64,000 bases of DNA. Origin: Hyphomicrobiales bacterium. Its GTDB lineage: Bacteria; Pseudomonadota; Alphaproteobacteria; Rhizobiales; Beijerinckiaceae. The stretch covers positions 101,400-165,399 of the forward strand of contig UBNE01000022.1 in the NCBI GenBank assembly GCA_900466745.1, in the 5' to 3' direction. The notes beneath the pieces were generated by a model. The model was not told where the DNA came from, did not search any database, and saw only the letters and a list, made by a program, of their open reading frames with translations. A program made the position numbers and the translations under genes. Of this stretch, positions 53,305 to 61,531 are shown piece after piece. Each line of letters begins with the position of its first letter. Position 1 is the stretch's first letter.

Positions 53305-53750
53305 GAGGCGCTGCTCCGCCCGGCGGCGATGTTGCGCGAGGTCCGGCGCAGGACGTCGAGCGCCATCTCCAGCTCCTGCGGCGCGATGCCGTGCAGGATA
53401 TCGGCGCGCAGCTCCGCGAGGAAAGCCAGGATGTCCTCGGCCTGGCCGCGCGCCATCGGGGTCAGGAAGACCTGGCGGGCCCGCCGGTCGCCCTCGACGG
53501 CGCGGCGCTCGATCATGCCGTTGCGCTCGAGCCCGTCGAGCAACCGCACCAACGTCGGCTGCTCGATCTCGAGCAGGCCGGCGAGATCGGACTGGATCAG
53601 CCCGTCCTCCCGCGCCAGCTCCATCAGCAGCCGGGCGCGGGCGAGGGTCAGCCCCATGCCCCGCGCCCGCTCGTCGACGAGGGCGCGCAGCTTGCGGTTG
53701 ACCGCGGCGAGTTCGGCCGTGAAGGCGGCTCTGAGGTCCGTGACATCCAT
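53301..53750 (-). CDS. MarR-family repressor of the efflux operon
   Basis: A 149-residue winged-helix protein: GMGLTLARARLLMELAREDGL leads to the helix-turn-helix QSDLAGLLEIEQPTLVRLLDGLER (core LEIEQPTLVRLLDGLER) and a wing with GDRRARQVFLTP. It is the first gene of marR-emrB-emrA. An AT-rich palindromic segment directly upstream (53760-53791) is a good autoregulatory operator. EmrR-like regulators release DNA on binding hydrophobic drugs; that behaviour is inferred here. Confidence 0.9.
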   Translation of the reverse strand: MDVTDLRAAFTAELAAVNRKLRALVDERARGMGLTLARARLLMELAREDGLIQSDLAGLLEIEQPTLVRLLDGLERNGMIERRAVEGDRRARQVFLTPMARGQAEDILAFLAELRADILHGIAPQELEMALDVLRRTSRNIAAGRSSAS

Positions 53751-53759
53751 AGGGTGAAC

Positions 53760-53791
53760 ATAAGTAGCAAGCTAATGATTGGCTTACTTAT
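53760..53791. promoter_or_regulatory. imperfect palindrome upstream of the marR-emrB-emrA operon
   Basis: ATAAGTAGCAAGC (53760-53772) and GCTTACTTAT (53782-53791) match as inverted arms apart from a 3-base insertion in the left arm. The region is AT-rich and begins 10 bases before the MarR start codon, so it probably overlaps the promoter. Binding by the MarR protein is inferred. Confidence 0.5.
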
Positions 53792-53927
53792 ATAGCTGGA
53801 GTACGCATGGCAACTGACGATATTGTCTATCAGTATGCGTTTTTTGCATGAATGGTGCGGCCTGGCATTCGGGCCTGCGCCATCCGCATTTCGCCGGGGC
53901 GGGCCGCCTGCCGCCTGCCGCGCGCAA

Positions 53928-53957
53928 TAAAAAACGCGGCCCCGAAGGACCGCGTTT
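53928..53957 (-). terminator. Rho-independent terminator of rplS
   Basis: Read on the reverse strand, AAACGCGG (53957-53950) pairs with CCGCGTTT (53939-53932), and the last T's extend into a T-run (complement of the A-run at 53928-53934). It lies about 29 bases after the rplS stop. Confidence 0.85.
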
Positions 53958-53985
53958 CCGAATTCCGTGCGCCGGGGTCGGCGGC

Positions 53986-54381
53986 TTACTTGCCGTTGGC
54001 CTTCGCGTTCTTGCCGCCCTTGGCGTCGACGCGTTCGGCGATGCGGGCCGACTTGCCGCGGCGGTCGCGCAGGTAATAGAGCTTGGCGCGGCGGACCTTG
54101 CCCTTGCGGATGACCTTGATGGAATCGAGGTTCGGCGAGAAGAGCGGGAAGACGCGCTCGACACCTTCGCCGTAGGAAATCTTGCGGACGGTGAAGCTCT
54201 GGTTCAGCCCGCCGCCATTGCGGGCGATCACGACGCCCTCATAGGCCTGGACGCGGCTGCGCTCGCCTTCCTTGATCTTGACGTTGACCTGCACGGTGTC
54301 GCCGGGCTGGAAGGCGGGGATCTCCTTGCTCTCGCTGAGCCTGGCGATCTGCTCGGCGTCGAGCTGCTCGATGATGTTCAT
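53986..54381 (-). CDS. rplS: 50S ribosomal protein L19
   Basis: L19 sits at the 30S-50S interface near the decoding region. The 131-residue protein shows the conserved [20 protein letters not shown] near residue 21, [21 protein letters not shown] near 50 (in two pieces), [13 protein letters not shown] and the basic [23 protein letters not shown] directly before ATG 54381 makes it the start, rather than the upstream ATG at 54393. In many bacteria trmD is just upstream; it is absent from the region shown here, where an SDR gene diverges instead. Confidence 0.96.
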   Translation of the reverse strand: MNIIEQLDAEQIARLSESKEIPAFQPGDTVQVNVKIKEGERSRVQAYEGVVIARNGGGLNQSFTVRKISYGEGVERVFPLFSPNLDSIKVIRKGKVRRAKLYYLRDRRGKSARIAERVDAKGGKNAKANGK

Positions 54382-54592
54382 GGGTCTCTCCATGGCCGTG
54401 TTCGCGTGCTGGCACGCGGGCGTTACGGCGCGCTGTTTTCAGTTGAGAGCGCGGCCATACAGGAGCGCGGCGCATTTGTCGAGCGGCAATGCCGGCAAAG
54501 CGCAGGCCGGCTCCCCGCCTTGCCGCAGGGGGGCCGCGGAGCATAGCCTGCGCCGCCTCGATCCTCCACCCGTCAGAGCCTTCGGACATTCC

Positions 54593-55381
54593 ATGAGCAG
54601 CACAGTTTCCAAGGTCGCTCTCGTCACCGGCGCCGCGCGCGGCATCGGGCTGGCGACGGCGAAGCGTTTCCTCGCCGAGGGCTGGCGCGCCGGCCTGCTC
54701 GATATCGACGCGGCCGGGCTGGAAGCGGCGGTCGCGGCGATCGGCAAGCCGGAGCAGACGCTGGCGCTGCCCTGCGACATCGCCGAGCCGCAGCAGGTCG
54801 CGGCCGCCTTCGCGGCGCTGACCGCGCGTTTCGGGCGGCTCGACGCGCTGGTCAACAATGCCGGCACCGCCGTGTTCAAGCCGCTGCTGGAGACGAGCCA
54901 CGAGGAATGGCAGCGCGTGCTGGCGGTGAACCTCACCGGCCCGTTCCTGGCGACGCAGCAGGCCGCGCCGCTGATGGCCGATGCGGGCGGCGGCGCGGTG
55001 GTCAACATCACCTCGATCTCGGGGCTGAGGGCCTCGACGCTGCGCGTCGCCTACGGCACCTCCAAGGCGGGGCTGGCGCATCTGACCAAGCAGCAGGCGG
55101 CGGAGCTGGCGGGGCTGGGCATCCGCGTCAACGCGGTCGCGCCCGGGCCGGTCGAGACGGCGATGGCCAGGGCGGTGCACTCTCCCGAGATCCGCGCCGA
55201 CTACCGCGACGCCATCCCGCTCGGCCGCTACGGGCTCGAGGAGGAGCTGGCCGAGTCGATCTTCTTCCTGTGCTCGGACAGGGCGAGCTATATCACCGGC
55301 CAGGTTCTGGCGGTCGATGGCGGCTTCGACGCCGCCGGCATCGGGCTCGCGACGCTGCGCGGCGAGCGCCGGAATCTGTGA
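54593..55381 (+). CDS. SDR-family oxidoreductase (FabG-like)
   Basis: A 262-residue classical SDR with TGAARGIGLA at residues 13-22, NNAGTAV near 91, the catalytic serine in ITSISGL near 140 and YGTSKAG (Tyr/Lys) near 154, plus VAPGPVETAMAR for cofactor and substrate contacts. It is probably a 3-ketoacyl or sugar-alcohol dehydrogenase; the substrate is unknown. It is divergent from rplS and followed by a DUF4287 gene 129 bases on. Confidence 0.88.
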   Translation: MSSTVSKVALVTGAARGIGLATAKRFLAEGWRAGLLDIDAAGLEAAVAAIGKPEQTLALPCDIAEPQQVAAAFAALTARFGRLDALVNNAGTAVFKPLLETSHEEWQRVLAVNLTGPFLATQQAAPLMADAGGGAVVNITSISGLRASTLRVAYGTSKAGLAHLTKQQAAELAGLGIRVNAVAPGPVETAMARAVHSPEIRADYRDAIPLGRYGLEEELAESIFFLCSDRASYITGQVLAVDGGFDAAGIGLATLRGERRNL

Positions 55382-55510
55382 AGCAGATGGGCTTCGGCGA
55401 TTCCGGGGCTTGCCTTCGGCCGCCATGCCCAGCAGCCTGGGTTGCCCGGCCGGCGGTTTCCGGCCCGCGGCCCGCGACGAAACGAGCGCCGTTCCACAAG
55501 GAGGCCCGCG

Positions 55511-55723
55511 ATGACCGAACAACCGATCAAGGGACCGGCATCCTATTTCCCATCCATCGAGAAGAAATACGGACGTCCCATCGCCGAATGGAAAGCGCTG
55601 GTGCGGGCCGGCTATCCGGCAAAGCACATGGAACTCGTCGCGATGCTCAAGAACGAGCACGGGCTGGGACACGGGCACGCGAACGCCATCGTCGCCGATA
55701 CGCTGGCCGAAGACAAAGGCTAG
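55511..55723 (+). CDS. DUF4287 family small protein
   Basis: A 70-residue protein with the DUF4287 pattern: GPASYFPSIEKKYGRPIAEW near residue 8 and MLKNEHGLGHGHANAIV near residue 45. Family members are thought to bind nucleic acid or be toxin-linked, but no function is firmly known. AAGGAGG 6 bases upstream of ATG 55511 supports the start. It precedes a 415-base gap. Confidence 0.88.
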   Translation: MTEQPIKGPASYFPSIEKKYGRPIAEWKALVRAGYPAKHMELVAMLKNEHGLGHGHANAIVADTLAEDKG

Positions 55724-56138
55724 AGAGCTTCTTCCACGGCGGCGGCGCTCTCACCTGCCGGGGCGCCCTTGCGCCGTGCCTCGCGAAGCCGGCCGCGTCC
55801 GGCGACCCATGGCGGTCTTCGCGTCAACCCGGGCCGTTCGCGAGCCGGATCCTCGCGGCGCGGGCCTCCCCGTCCAGATCCCGCGACCGCGGCCTCAGGC
55901 CAGGACGCCTTCCGGCGCCGCGGCCGGCAGCGCGACATATATTCTCCTTGCGGCCGGCGCAGAACGGCGCGAACCTTCCCCGACATGCCTCTTCGACGGC
56001 CGCCGGCCCGTTCGGGCCGGTGCGACCGCCGCCCGACCGGTGCCGCGGGCCCTTCCCGCCCGAAGCGCCGGCCTCCATCCGCGCCGATGCGAGGCCAGGA
56101 GCCTTTCGTCCCCGCGGACCAACCCGAAGGAGGACGTC
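55724..56138. other. 415-base gap before the EF-G-like gene, no gene seen
   Basis: Open frames cross this stretch in several registers because of the high GC content, but none shows a plausible start, ribosome site and protein-like composition. GAGAGC near 55725 and GCTCTC near 55749 form a weak stem. CCGGCCCG (56003-56010) and CGGGCCGG (56013-56020) form a short palindrome. AAGGAGG at 56128-56134 is the ribosome site for the next gene. It may hold a promoter, 5' UTR or structured RNA not recognised here. Confidence 0.5.
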
Positions 56139-58223
56139 ATGGCAGCACAGAACGGCAGGGGGAATGCGGCGCCCGGCACCAGACGCGCGGGGCCGCGATG
56201 CATCGCGATCGTCGGCCCCTTCCAGAGCGGCAAGACGACGCTGCTCGAAAGCATCCTGATGCGCTGCGGCGCGCTCTCGCGCGCCGGCTCGGTCAAGACC
56301 GGCAACAGCGTCGGCGACGCCTCGCCCGAGGCGCGGGCGCACCAGATGAGCGTCGAGCCCAATGTCGCCAGCGTCGAGTTCCTGGGCGACCGCTTCCAGT
56401 TCATCGACTGCCCCGGCTCGGTCGAGTTTCTGCAGGAGATGCGCCATGTGCTGCCGGCGGTCGACGCCGCCGTGGTCGTCTGCGAGGCGGATGACCGCAA
56501 GGCGCCGGCGCTGGAGCTCGTCCTGCGCGAGCTGGAGGAGGCCGACATCCCGCGCTTCCTGTTCCTCAACAAGATCGACACGGCCTCGCGCCGGGTGCGC
56601 GAGACCCTCGCCATCCTGCAGCGCGCCTCGCGCACACCGCTGCTGCTGCGCCAGATCCCGATCTGGCAGAAGGGCATCGCCATCGGCTTCATCGACCTCG
56701 CCCTGGAGCGGGCCTTCATCTATCGCGAGCACGCGCCGAGCGAGATCGTGCCGCTCGCCGAGGACGAGGCCGGCCGCGAGAAGGATGCCCGCTTCTCGAT
56801 GCTGGAGAAGCTCGCCGATTACGACGACGAATTGATGGAGGAGCTGCTCGGCGACATGGAGCCGCCGCGCGACCGCATCTTCGACGATCTCGCCCGCGAA
56901 TTGCAGCACCGCCATGTCGTGCCTGTGCTGATCGGCGCGGCCGAGCGCGGCAACGGCGTGACGCGCCTGCTCAAGGCGCTGCGGCACGAGGCGCCGGGAC
57001 TGGCCGAGACGCGCGGCCGGGTCGGCATCGTCGATGACGGGCCGCCGCTGGCGCAGGTGATGAAGAGCTGGCATGCCGGGCAGGGCGGCAAGCTCTCGCT
57101 CGCCCGGGTCATGCGCGGCAGGCTGGCCGAGGGCGACGTGGTGACCTCCTCCGGCGGGGTCGAGGCGCGGATCGCCGGCATCGTCACGCTCAAGGGCGGC
57201 GAGCAGATCCGCCAGCCGGCCGCCGAGGAGGGCGAGGTCGCCGGCTTCTCCAAGCTCGACGGCATCGGCACCGGCGAGGCCTTCATGCTCGGCAAGGGGC
57301 GCGCCGGCGTGGTCAGCGCGGTCGCGCCGCCCGAGCCGGTGCATACGCTCGCCATCGCGGTGAAGGACCGCAAGGACGACGTCCGGCTCGCGGCCGCGCT
57401 CCAGAAGATCGCCGAGGAGGACGGCGCCCTGCTGGTGACGCAGGTGCCGGAGCTCGGCGAGACGCGGCTTTCCGGGCAGGGCGAGATGCATCTGCGCGTC
57501 ACGTTGGAGAAGCTCGCCGGGCGCTACGGCGTCACCGTCACGAGCAGGCCGCCGCAGGTGGGCTATCGCGAGACGATCCGCGGCCAGGCCAGTGCGCGCG
57601 GGCGCCACCGCAAGCAAAGCGGCGGCCATGGCCAGTATGGCGACGTGGTGATCGACGTCGCCGGGCTGCCGCGCGGAGAGGGCGTCCGCTTCGTCGACAG
57701 GATCGCCGGCGGCGTCGTGCCGCGCCAGTATATCGGCTCGGTCGAGGCCGGCATGCGCGACTATTGCGAGAAGGGGCCGCTCGGCTTCCCGGTCGTCGAT
57801 GTCGCAGTGACGCTGACCGACGGCTCCTACCACACCGTCGATTCCTCCGACATGCCGTTCCGGCAGGCGGCGCGGCTGGCGATGGCCGAGGCGATGCCGC
57901 AGGCGAAGCCGGTGCTGCTGGAGCCGATCCTCTCCGTCGAGGTGGTGATTCCGTCGGAGGCGATGTCGCGCGCCTCGGCGCTGATCTCGGCGCGGCGCGG
58001 GCAGATCCTCGGCTACGACACGCGGCCAGGCTGGCGCGGCTGGGACCAGATCAACGCCCTCGTGCCGGAGGCGGAGATGTCCGGGCTGATCGTCGAGCTG
58101 CGCTCAGCCACCTCCGGCGTCGGCACCTTCAGCGCCCGCTTCGACCATCTGGCGGAGCTCGCGGGCAAGCCGGCGGAGGCGGTGGTGTCGGCCCAGGCGC
58201 TTGCGGCGGCGCAGGCGCGCTGA
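56139..58223 (+). CDS. elongation factor G-like GTPase (EF-G paralogue, FusA2-like)
   Basis: A 694-residue translational GTPase with the five-domain EF-G layout: the G domain begins with P-loop GPFQSGKTT at residues 26-34 and has NKID at 144-147. The switch II motif, DTPGH in EF-G, reads DCPGS at 90-94, so the catalytic histidine is missing. Domain IV starts near residue 480. Paralogues of this kind occur in alphaproteobacteria and are annotated simply as EF-G-like. It is not the housekeeping fusA, as no rps12/rps7/tuf genes surround it. Function is uncertain. Confidence 0.9.
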   Translation: MAAQNGRGNAAPGTRRAGPRCIAIVGPFQSGKTTLLESILMRCGALSRAGSVKTGNSVGDASPEARAHQMSVEPNVASVEFLGDRFQFIDCPGSVEFLQEMRHVLPAVDAAVVVCEADDRKAPALELVLRELEEADIPRFLFLNKIDTASRRVRETLAILQRASRTPLLLRQIPIWQKGIAIGFIDLALERAFIYREHAPSEIVPLAEDEAGREKDARFSMLEKLADYDDELMEELLGDMEPPRDRIFDDLARELQHRHVVPVLIGAAERGNGVTRLLKALRHEAPGLAETRGRVGIVDDGPPLAQVMKSWHAGQGGKLSLARVMRGRLAEGDVVTSSGGVEARIAGIVTLKGGEQIRQPAAEEGEVAGFSKLDGIGTGEAFMLGKGRAGVVSAVAPPEPVHTLAIAVKDRKDDVRLAAALQKIAEEDGALLVTQVPELGETRLSGQGEMHLRVTLEKLAGRYGVTVTSRPPQVGYRETIRGQASARGRHRKQSGGHGQYGDVVIDVAGLPRGEGVRFVDRIAGGVVPRQYIGSVEAGMRDYCEKGPLGFPVVDVAVTLTDGSYHTVDSSDMPFRQAARLAMAEAMPQAKPVLLEPILSVEVVIPSEAMSRASALISARRGQILGYDTRPGWRGWDQINALVPEAEMSGLIVELRSATSGVGTFSARFDHLAELAGKPAEAVVSAQALAAAQAR

Positions 58224-58427
58224 CGGCTTGCGGAAAAGGCTTCCGGCGGCGGCAGCGCCGCCCGAGGCTTGCTTCTTTCCATCCTGAACTGTTTAGATAT
58301 GAACATTGTGCGGAAGGCTCGCAGGCCGCGCTTGCGCGGCGGGCCGGCGTTTCGCACTCTGTGGTCGTGAAAACAACGCATTGCGGCTCCGCGCGAGCGG
58401 GTCGAGCCATGCGAGAGGGAGGAGACC

Positions 58428-60143
58428 ATGACTGCGACCCGAGCCGCGCAGACGGGAGAGGATGCGCGCCCGTGGCTTGCGCATTATCCGCCGGCCGTCC
58501 CGCACCAGCTCGACGAGGCGCGGATCGGGACGCTGGAAAGCCTTATCCGCTGGTCCTGCGCGACCTATGCCAACCGTCCGGCCTTCGAGAGCTTCGGCAA
58601 GACGATCAGCTTCGCCGAGACCTTGCGCGCGGCCGAGGCCTTCGCCGGCTGGCTCCAGGCGCAGGGCCTGCAGAAGGGCGACCGGGTCGCGCTGATGATG
58701 CCGAACATCCTGGCCTATCCGGCGACGATCTTCGGCACGCTGATCGGCGGCTTCACCGTGGTCAACGTCAACCCGCTCTACACGGCGCGCGAGCTGACCC
58801 ACCAGCTCAACGACGCGGGGGCGCGCATCCTGGTGGTGATCGAGAATTTCGCCCATGTCGTCGAGGAGGCCTGGCCTCATCTCAAGCTCGACACGGCGGT
58901 CGTCGCCACGGCCGGCGACCTGATGGGGTTCAAGGGGACGATCGTCAATTTCGTCGCCCGCCGCATCAAGAAGGTGGTCAAGCCCTTCGCGCTGCCGGGC
59001 GCGGCGAGGCTGCGCGATATCCTGTCGCGGACGGCGGGGATGAAGCCGGCCGCCATCGCGCCGGAGGACGTCGCCTTCCTGCAATATACCGGCGGGACGA
59101 CCGGCGTCGCCAAGGGCGCGACGCTGACCCATCGCAACGTCGCCGCCAATGTGCAGCAGGCGGGGCTGTGGCTCGAATGGACGCTCGAGCCGCCGCAGGG
59201 GCAGGGCGCCTACCAGCATGTCATGGTGACGGCGCTGCCGCTCTACCACATCTTCGCGCTGACCTGCTGTTGCCTGTTCCTGCTGCGGATCGGCGCGCGG
59301 AGCCTGCTGATCGCCAATCCCCGCGACATTCCCGGCTTCGTAAAGACGCTGAAGGCGAGCCGTTTCACGCTGATCTCCGGCGTCAACACGCTCTACAACG
59401 CCCTCGCCAACCATCCCGAGATCGGCTCGGTGAATTTCGGCGAGCTGCGCTTCGCCGTGGCCGGCGGCATGGCGACCCAGGCCGCCGTCGCCAGGCACTG
59501 GAAGGCCGTCACCGGCCGCCCGATCATCGAGGGATACGGGCTTTCCGAGACCTCGCCGGTGGCGACCATCAACCGGCCCGACATCCAGGAGTTCACCGGG
59601 ACGATCGGCTATCCGATCCCCTCGACCGACATCGCCGTGCGCGACGGCGACGGCAACGACATGCCGGCCGGCGAGCCCGGCGAGATCTGCATCCGCGGGC
59701 CGCAGGTGATGCGCGGCTACTGGAACCGCCCCGACGAGACCGCCAAGGCGATGACGGCGGACGGCTATTTCCGCTCCGGCGACGTCGGCGTGATGCTGCC
59801 GGACGGGCAGTTCAAGATCGTCGACCGGATGAAGGACATGATCCTGGTCTCGGGCTTCAACGTCTATCCGAACGAGGTCGAGGACGTGCTGGCCGCGCAT
59901 CCGGGCGTGCTGGAATCGGCGGTGATCGGCCTGCCGAACGAGCATTCCGGCGAGGTCGTCGCGGCCTTCGTCGTGCGCAAGGACCAGGTCCTCACCGCCG
60001 AGGAATTGCGCGCCTACTGCAAGGAGAACCTGACCGGATACAAGGTGCCCAAGCAGATCTTCTTCCGCGAGAGCCTGCCCAAGACCAATGTCGGCAAGGT
60101 CCTGCGCCGGGCCCTGCGCGAGGAGGTCGTCGCCCAGCGCTGA
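58428..60143 (+). CDS. fadD: long-chain fatty acid-CoA ligase
   Basis: FadD activates fatty acids to acyl-CoA through an acyl-AMP, usually at the inner membrane, feeding beta-oxidation. The 571-residue protein has the AMP-binding signature YTGGTTGVAKGATLTH near residue 221, the substrate tunnel segment SGVNTLYNALANHP near residue 317, GYGLSETSPV near 366 and the C-terminal hinge/lysine region DRMKDMILVSGFNVYPNEVE (near 466) with the catalytic lysine PKTNVGKVLRR near 553. It stands alone. Confidence 0.94.
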   Translation: MTATRAAQTGEDARPWLAHYPPAVPHQLDEARIGTLESLIRWSCATYANRPAFESFGKTISFAETLRAAEAFAGWLQAQGLQKGDRVALMMPNILAYPATIFGTLIGGFTVVNVNPLYTARELTHQLNDAGARILVVIENFAHVVEEAWPHLKLDTAVVATAGDLMGFKGTIVNFVARRIKKVVKPFALPGAARLRDILSRTAGMKPAAIAPEDVAFLQYTGGTTGVAKGATLTHRNVAANVQQAGLWLEWTLEPPQGQGAYQHVMVTALPLYHIFALTCCCLFLLRIGARSLLIANPRDIPGFVKTLKASRFTLISGVNTLYNALANHPEIGSVNFGELRFAVAGGMATQAAVARHWKAVTGRPIIEGYGLSETSPVATINRPDIQEFTGTIGYPIPSTDIAVRDGDGNDMPAGEPGEICIRGPQVMRGYWNRPDETAKAMTADGYFRSGDVGVMLPDGQFKIVDRMKDMILVSGFNVYPNEVEDVLAAHPGVLESAVIGLPNEHSGEVVAAFVVRKDQVLTAEELRAYCKENLTGYKVPKQIFFRESLPKTNVGKVLRRALREEVVAQR

Positions 60144-60176
60144 CGGCCGCCCGAGGTCGACAGCGCGGCGCGCAGC

Positions 60177-61340
60177 GTGTTGTCTGTCTCCGCACCTGCC
60201 GCCAGCGGAGATGATTCACGCTTGCCACGCCGCCTCGTCGAACTGCCTCTTCTGCGCAGCCTGAAGCCGGGCCTGCATGTCCATGACGAGGAGGCGCTGA
60301 ACGCCGAGCCCTCGCTCGACCTGCTCGACGAGGCGATCACCCCGCTCGGCGCCTTCTTCATCCGCAACAACGGCGCATTGCCCGAGATCGTCGATGCCGG
60401 CGCCTGGACGCTGACCATCGACGGCGAGGTCGAGCGCCCGGCCGTCTGGAGCCTGGCGGCGCTGCGCGAGACGTTCGAGACGGTCACGCAGACCGCCGTG
60501 CTGGAATGCGCCGGCAACGGCCGCTCGCAATTCTCGCCGGCGACGGACGGGCTGCAATGGCGGCTCGGGGCAGTCGGCTGCGCGCGCTGGACCGGGGTCA
60601 GGCTCGCCGACGTCCTGCGGCATGCGGGCGTGAAGCCGGGCGCCGTCTATACCGGCCACCATGCGCCGGACAGGCAGATCGGCAAGCCGGAGAAGGCGGC
60701 GCTGTCGCGCGGGCTGCCGATCGCCAAGGCGCTCGCGCCCGAGACGCTGATCGCCTTCGGCATGAACGGCGAGCCCTTGCCGCGCCTGCATGGCGGGCCG
60801 CTGCGCATTGTCGCTCCGGGCTATCCGGGCTCGGCCTGGCAGAAGTGGCTCGACCGCATCAGCCTGCGGGCGCAGGAGCATGACGGCGAGAAGATGCGCG
60901 GCACCGACTACCGAATGCCGATCCGCCCGCTGCGCCCCGGCGAGGCCCTCGACCCCGCCGATTTTGCCGTCATCACCGACATGCCGGTGAAGTCGCTGAT
61001 CACCCGCCCGGCGGACGGCTTCACCGTCGCCGCGGGGGAGACGGTCACGGTTGCCGGCTTCGCCTGGAGTGGGGCAGTTCCGCTCGCCGGGCTCGAACTC
61101 TCCTGCGATGGCGGGCGCAGTTGGCGCGCGGTCGCGCTGGAGCCGGGCGAGGGGCCTTACGCCTGGCGGCGCTTCGAGGCGCGCCTGCCGGCCGGGCAGC
61201 CGGGCACGCTCACCGTCATGGCCCGCGCCCATGACGCCGCCGGCAATCGCCAGCCTCTGGAGATGCCGTGGAATCCGCGCGGCTATTGCAACAACCAGGT
61301 CCAGCGCGTCAGCGGCCGGGTCGTGGCGCGCGCCGGCTGA
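60177..61340 (+). CDS. sulfite oxidase-like molybdopterin enzyme
   Basis: A 387-residue enzyme of the sulfite-oxidase superfamily. The Moco-binding domain contains the ligand cysteine C111 in LECAGNGRS and the family stretches GAFFIRNNGALP near residue 58 and RGTDYRMPIRPL near 242. It is followed by the Mo-co dimerisation domain (LELSCDGGRSWRAV near 303). No signal peptide is visible, and no heme or cytochrome partner gene is adjacent, so it may use another electron acceptor. The molybdopterin synthase genes are at 13.7-14.4 kb. The start is uncertain: GTG 60177 or TTG 60222. Confidence 0.88.
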   Translation: MLSVSAPAASGDDSRLPRRLVELPLLRSLKPGLHVHDEEALNAEPSLDLLDEAITPLGAFFIRNNGALPEIVDAGAWTLTIDGEVERPAVWSLAALRETFETVTQTAVLECAGNGRSQFSPATDGLQWRLGAVGCARWTGVRLADVLRHAGVKPGAVYTGHHAPDRQIGKPEKAALSRGLPIAKALAPETLIAFGMNGEPLPRLHGGPLRIVAPGYPGSAWQKWLDRISLRAQEHDGEKMRGTDYRMPIRPLRPGEALDPADFAVITDMPVKSLITRPADGFTVAAGETVTVAGFAWSGAVPLAGLELSCDGGRSWRAVALEPGEGPYAWRRFEARLPAGQPGTLTVMARAHDAAGNRQPLEMPWNPRGYCNNQVQRVSGRVVARAG

Positions 61341-61434
61341 ACGGAGGGCACTAAAAAAATCCGCGCGGCGGCTTGAACCTTTTCCCGCGCTGGCGCGTCT
61401 CACTCATCGAGTCTGCCGTTCGGGGCACGGCTCT

Positions 61435-61476
61435 GCCGCCTCGGTCACTCCCCCTCCCATCGGCGACCGAGGCGGC
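61435..61476. terminator. 12-bp inverted repeat between sulfite oxidase and mtaB
   Basis: GCCGCCTCGGTC (61435-61446) is an exact reverse complement of GACCGAGGCGGC (61465-61476), with an 18-base loop. It lies between the convergent sulfite-oxidase-like and mtaB genes, so it may mark the 3' end of one or both transcripts, although there is no T-run. It could instead be a repeat remnant. Confidence 0.5.
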
Positions 61477-61531
61477 GCTCTCTCTTCCTCGGACGCCTCC
61501 ACGGCGTCATCCGTCAGGGCTGGGCCTCGTC

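Noticed and set aside
55720..55986. Leftward 88-codon frame in the gap before the EF-G-like gene
   Set aside because: It is Arg/Pro/Gly-rich, lacks a ribosome site and overlaps the 3' end of the DUF4287 gene.
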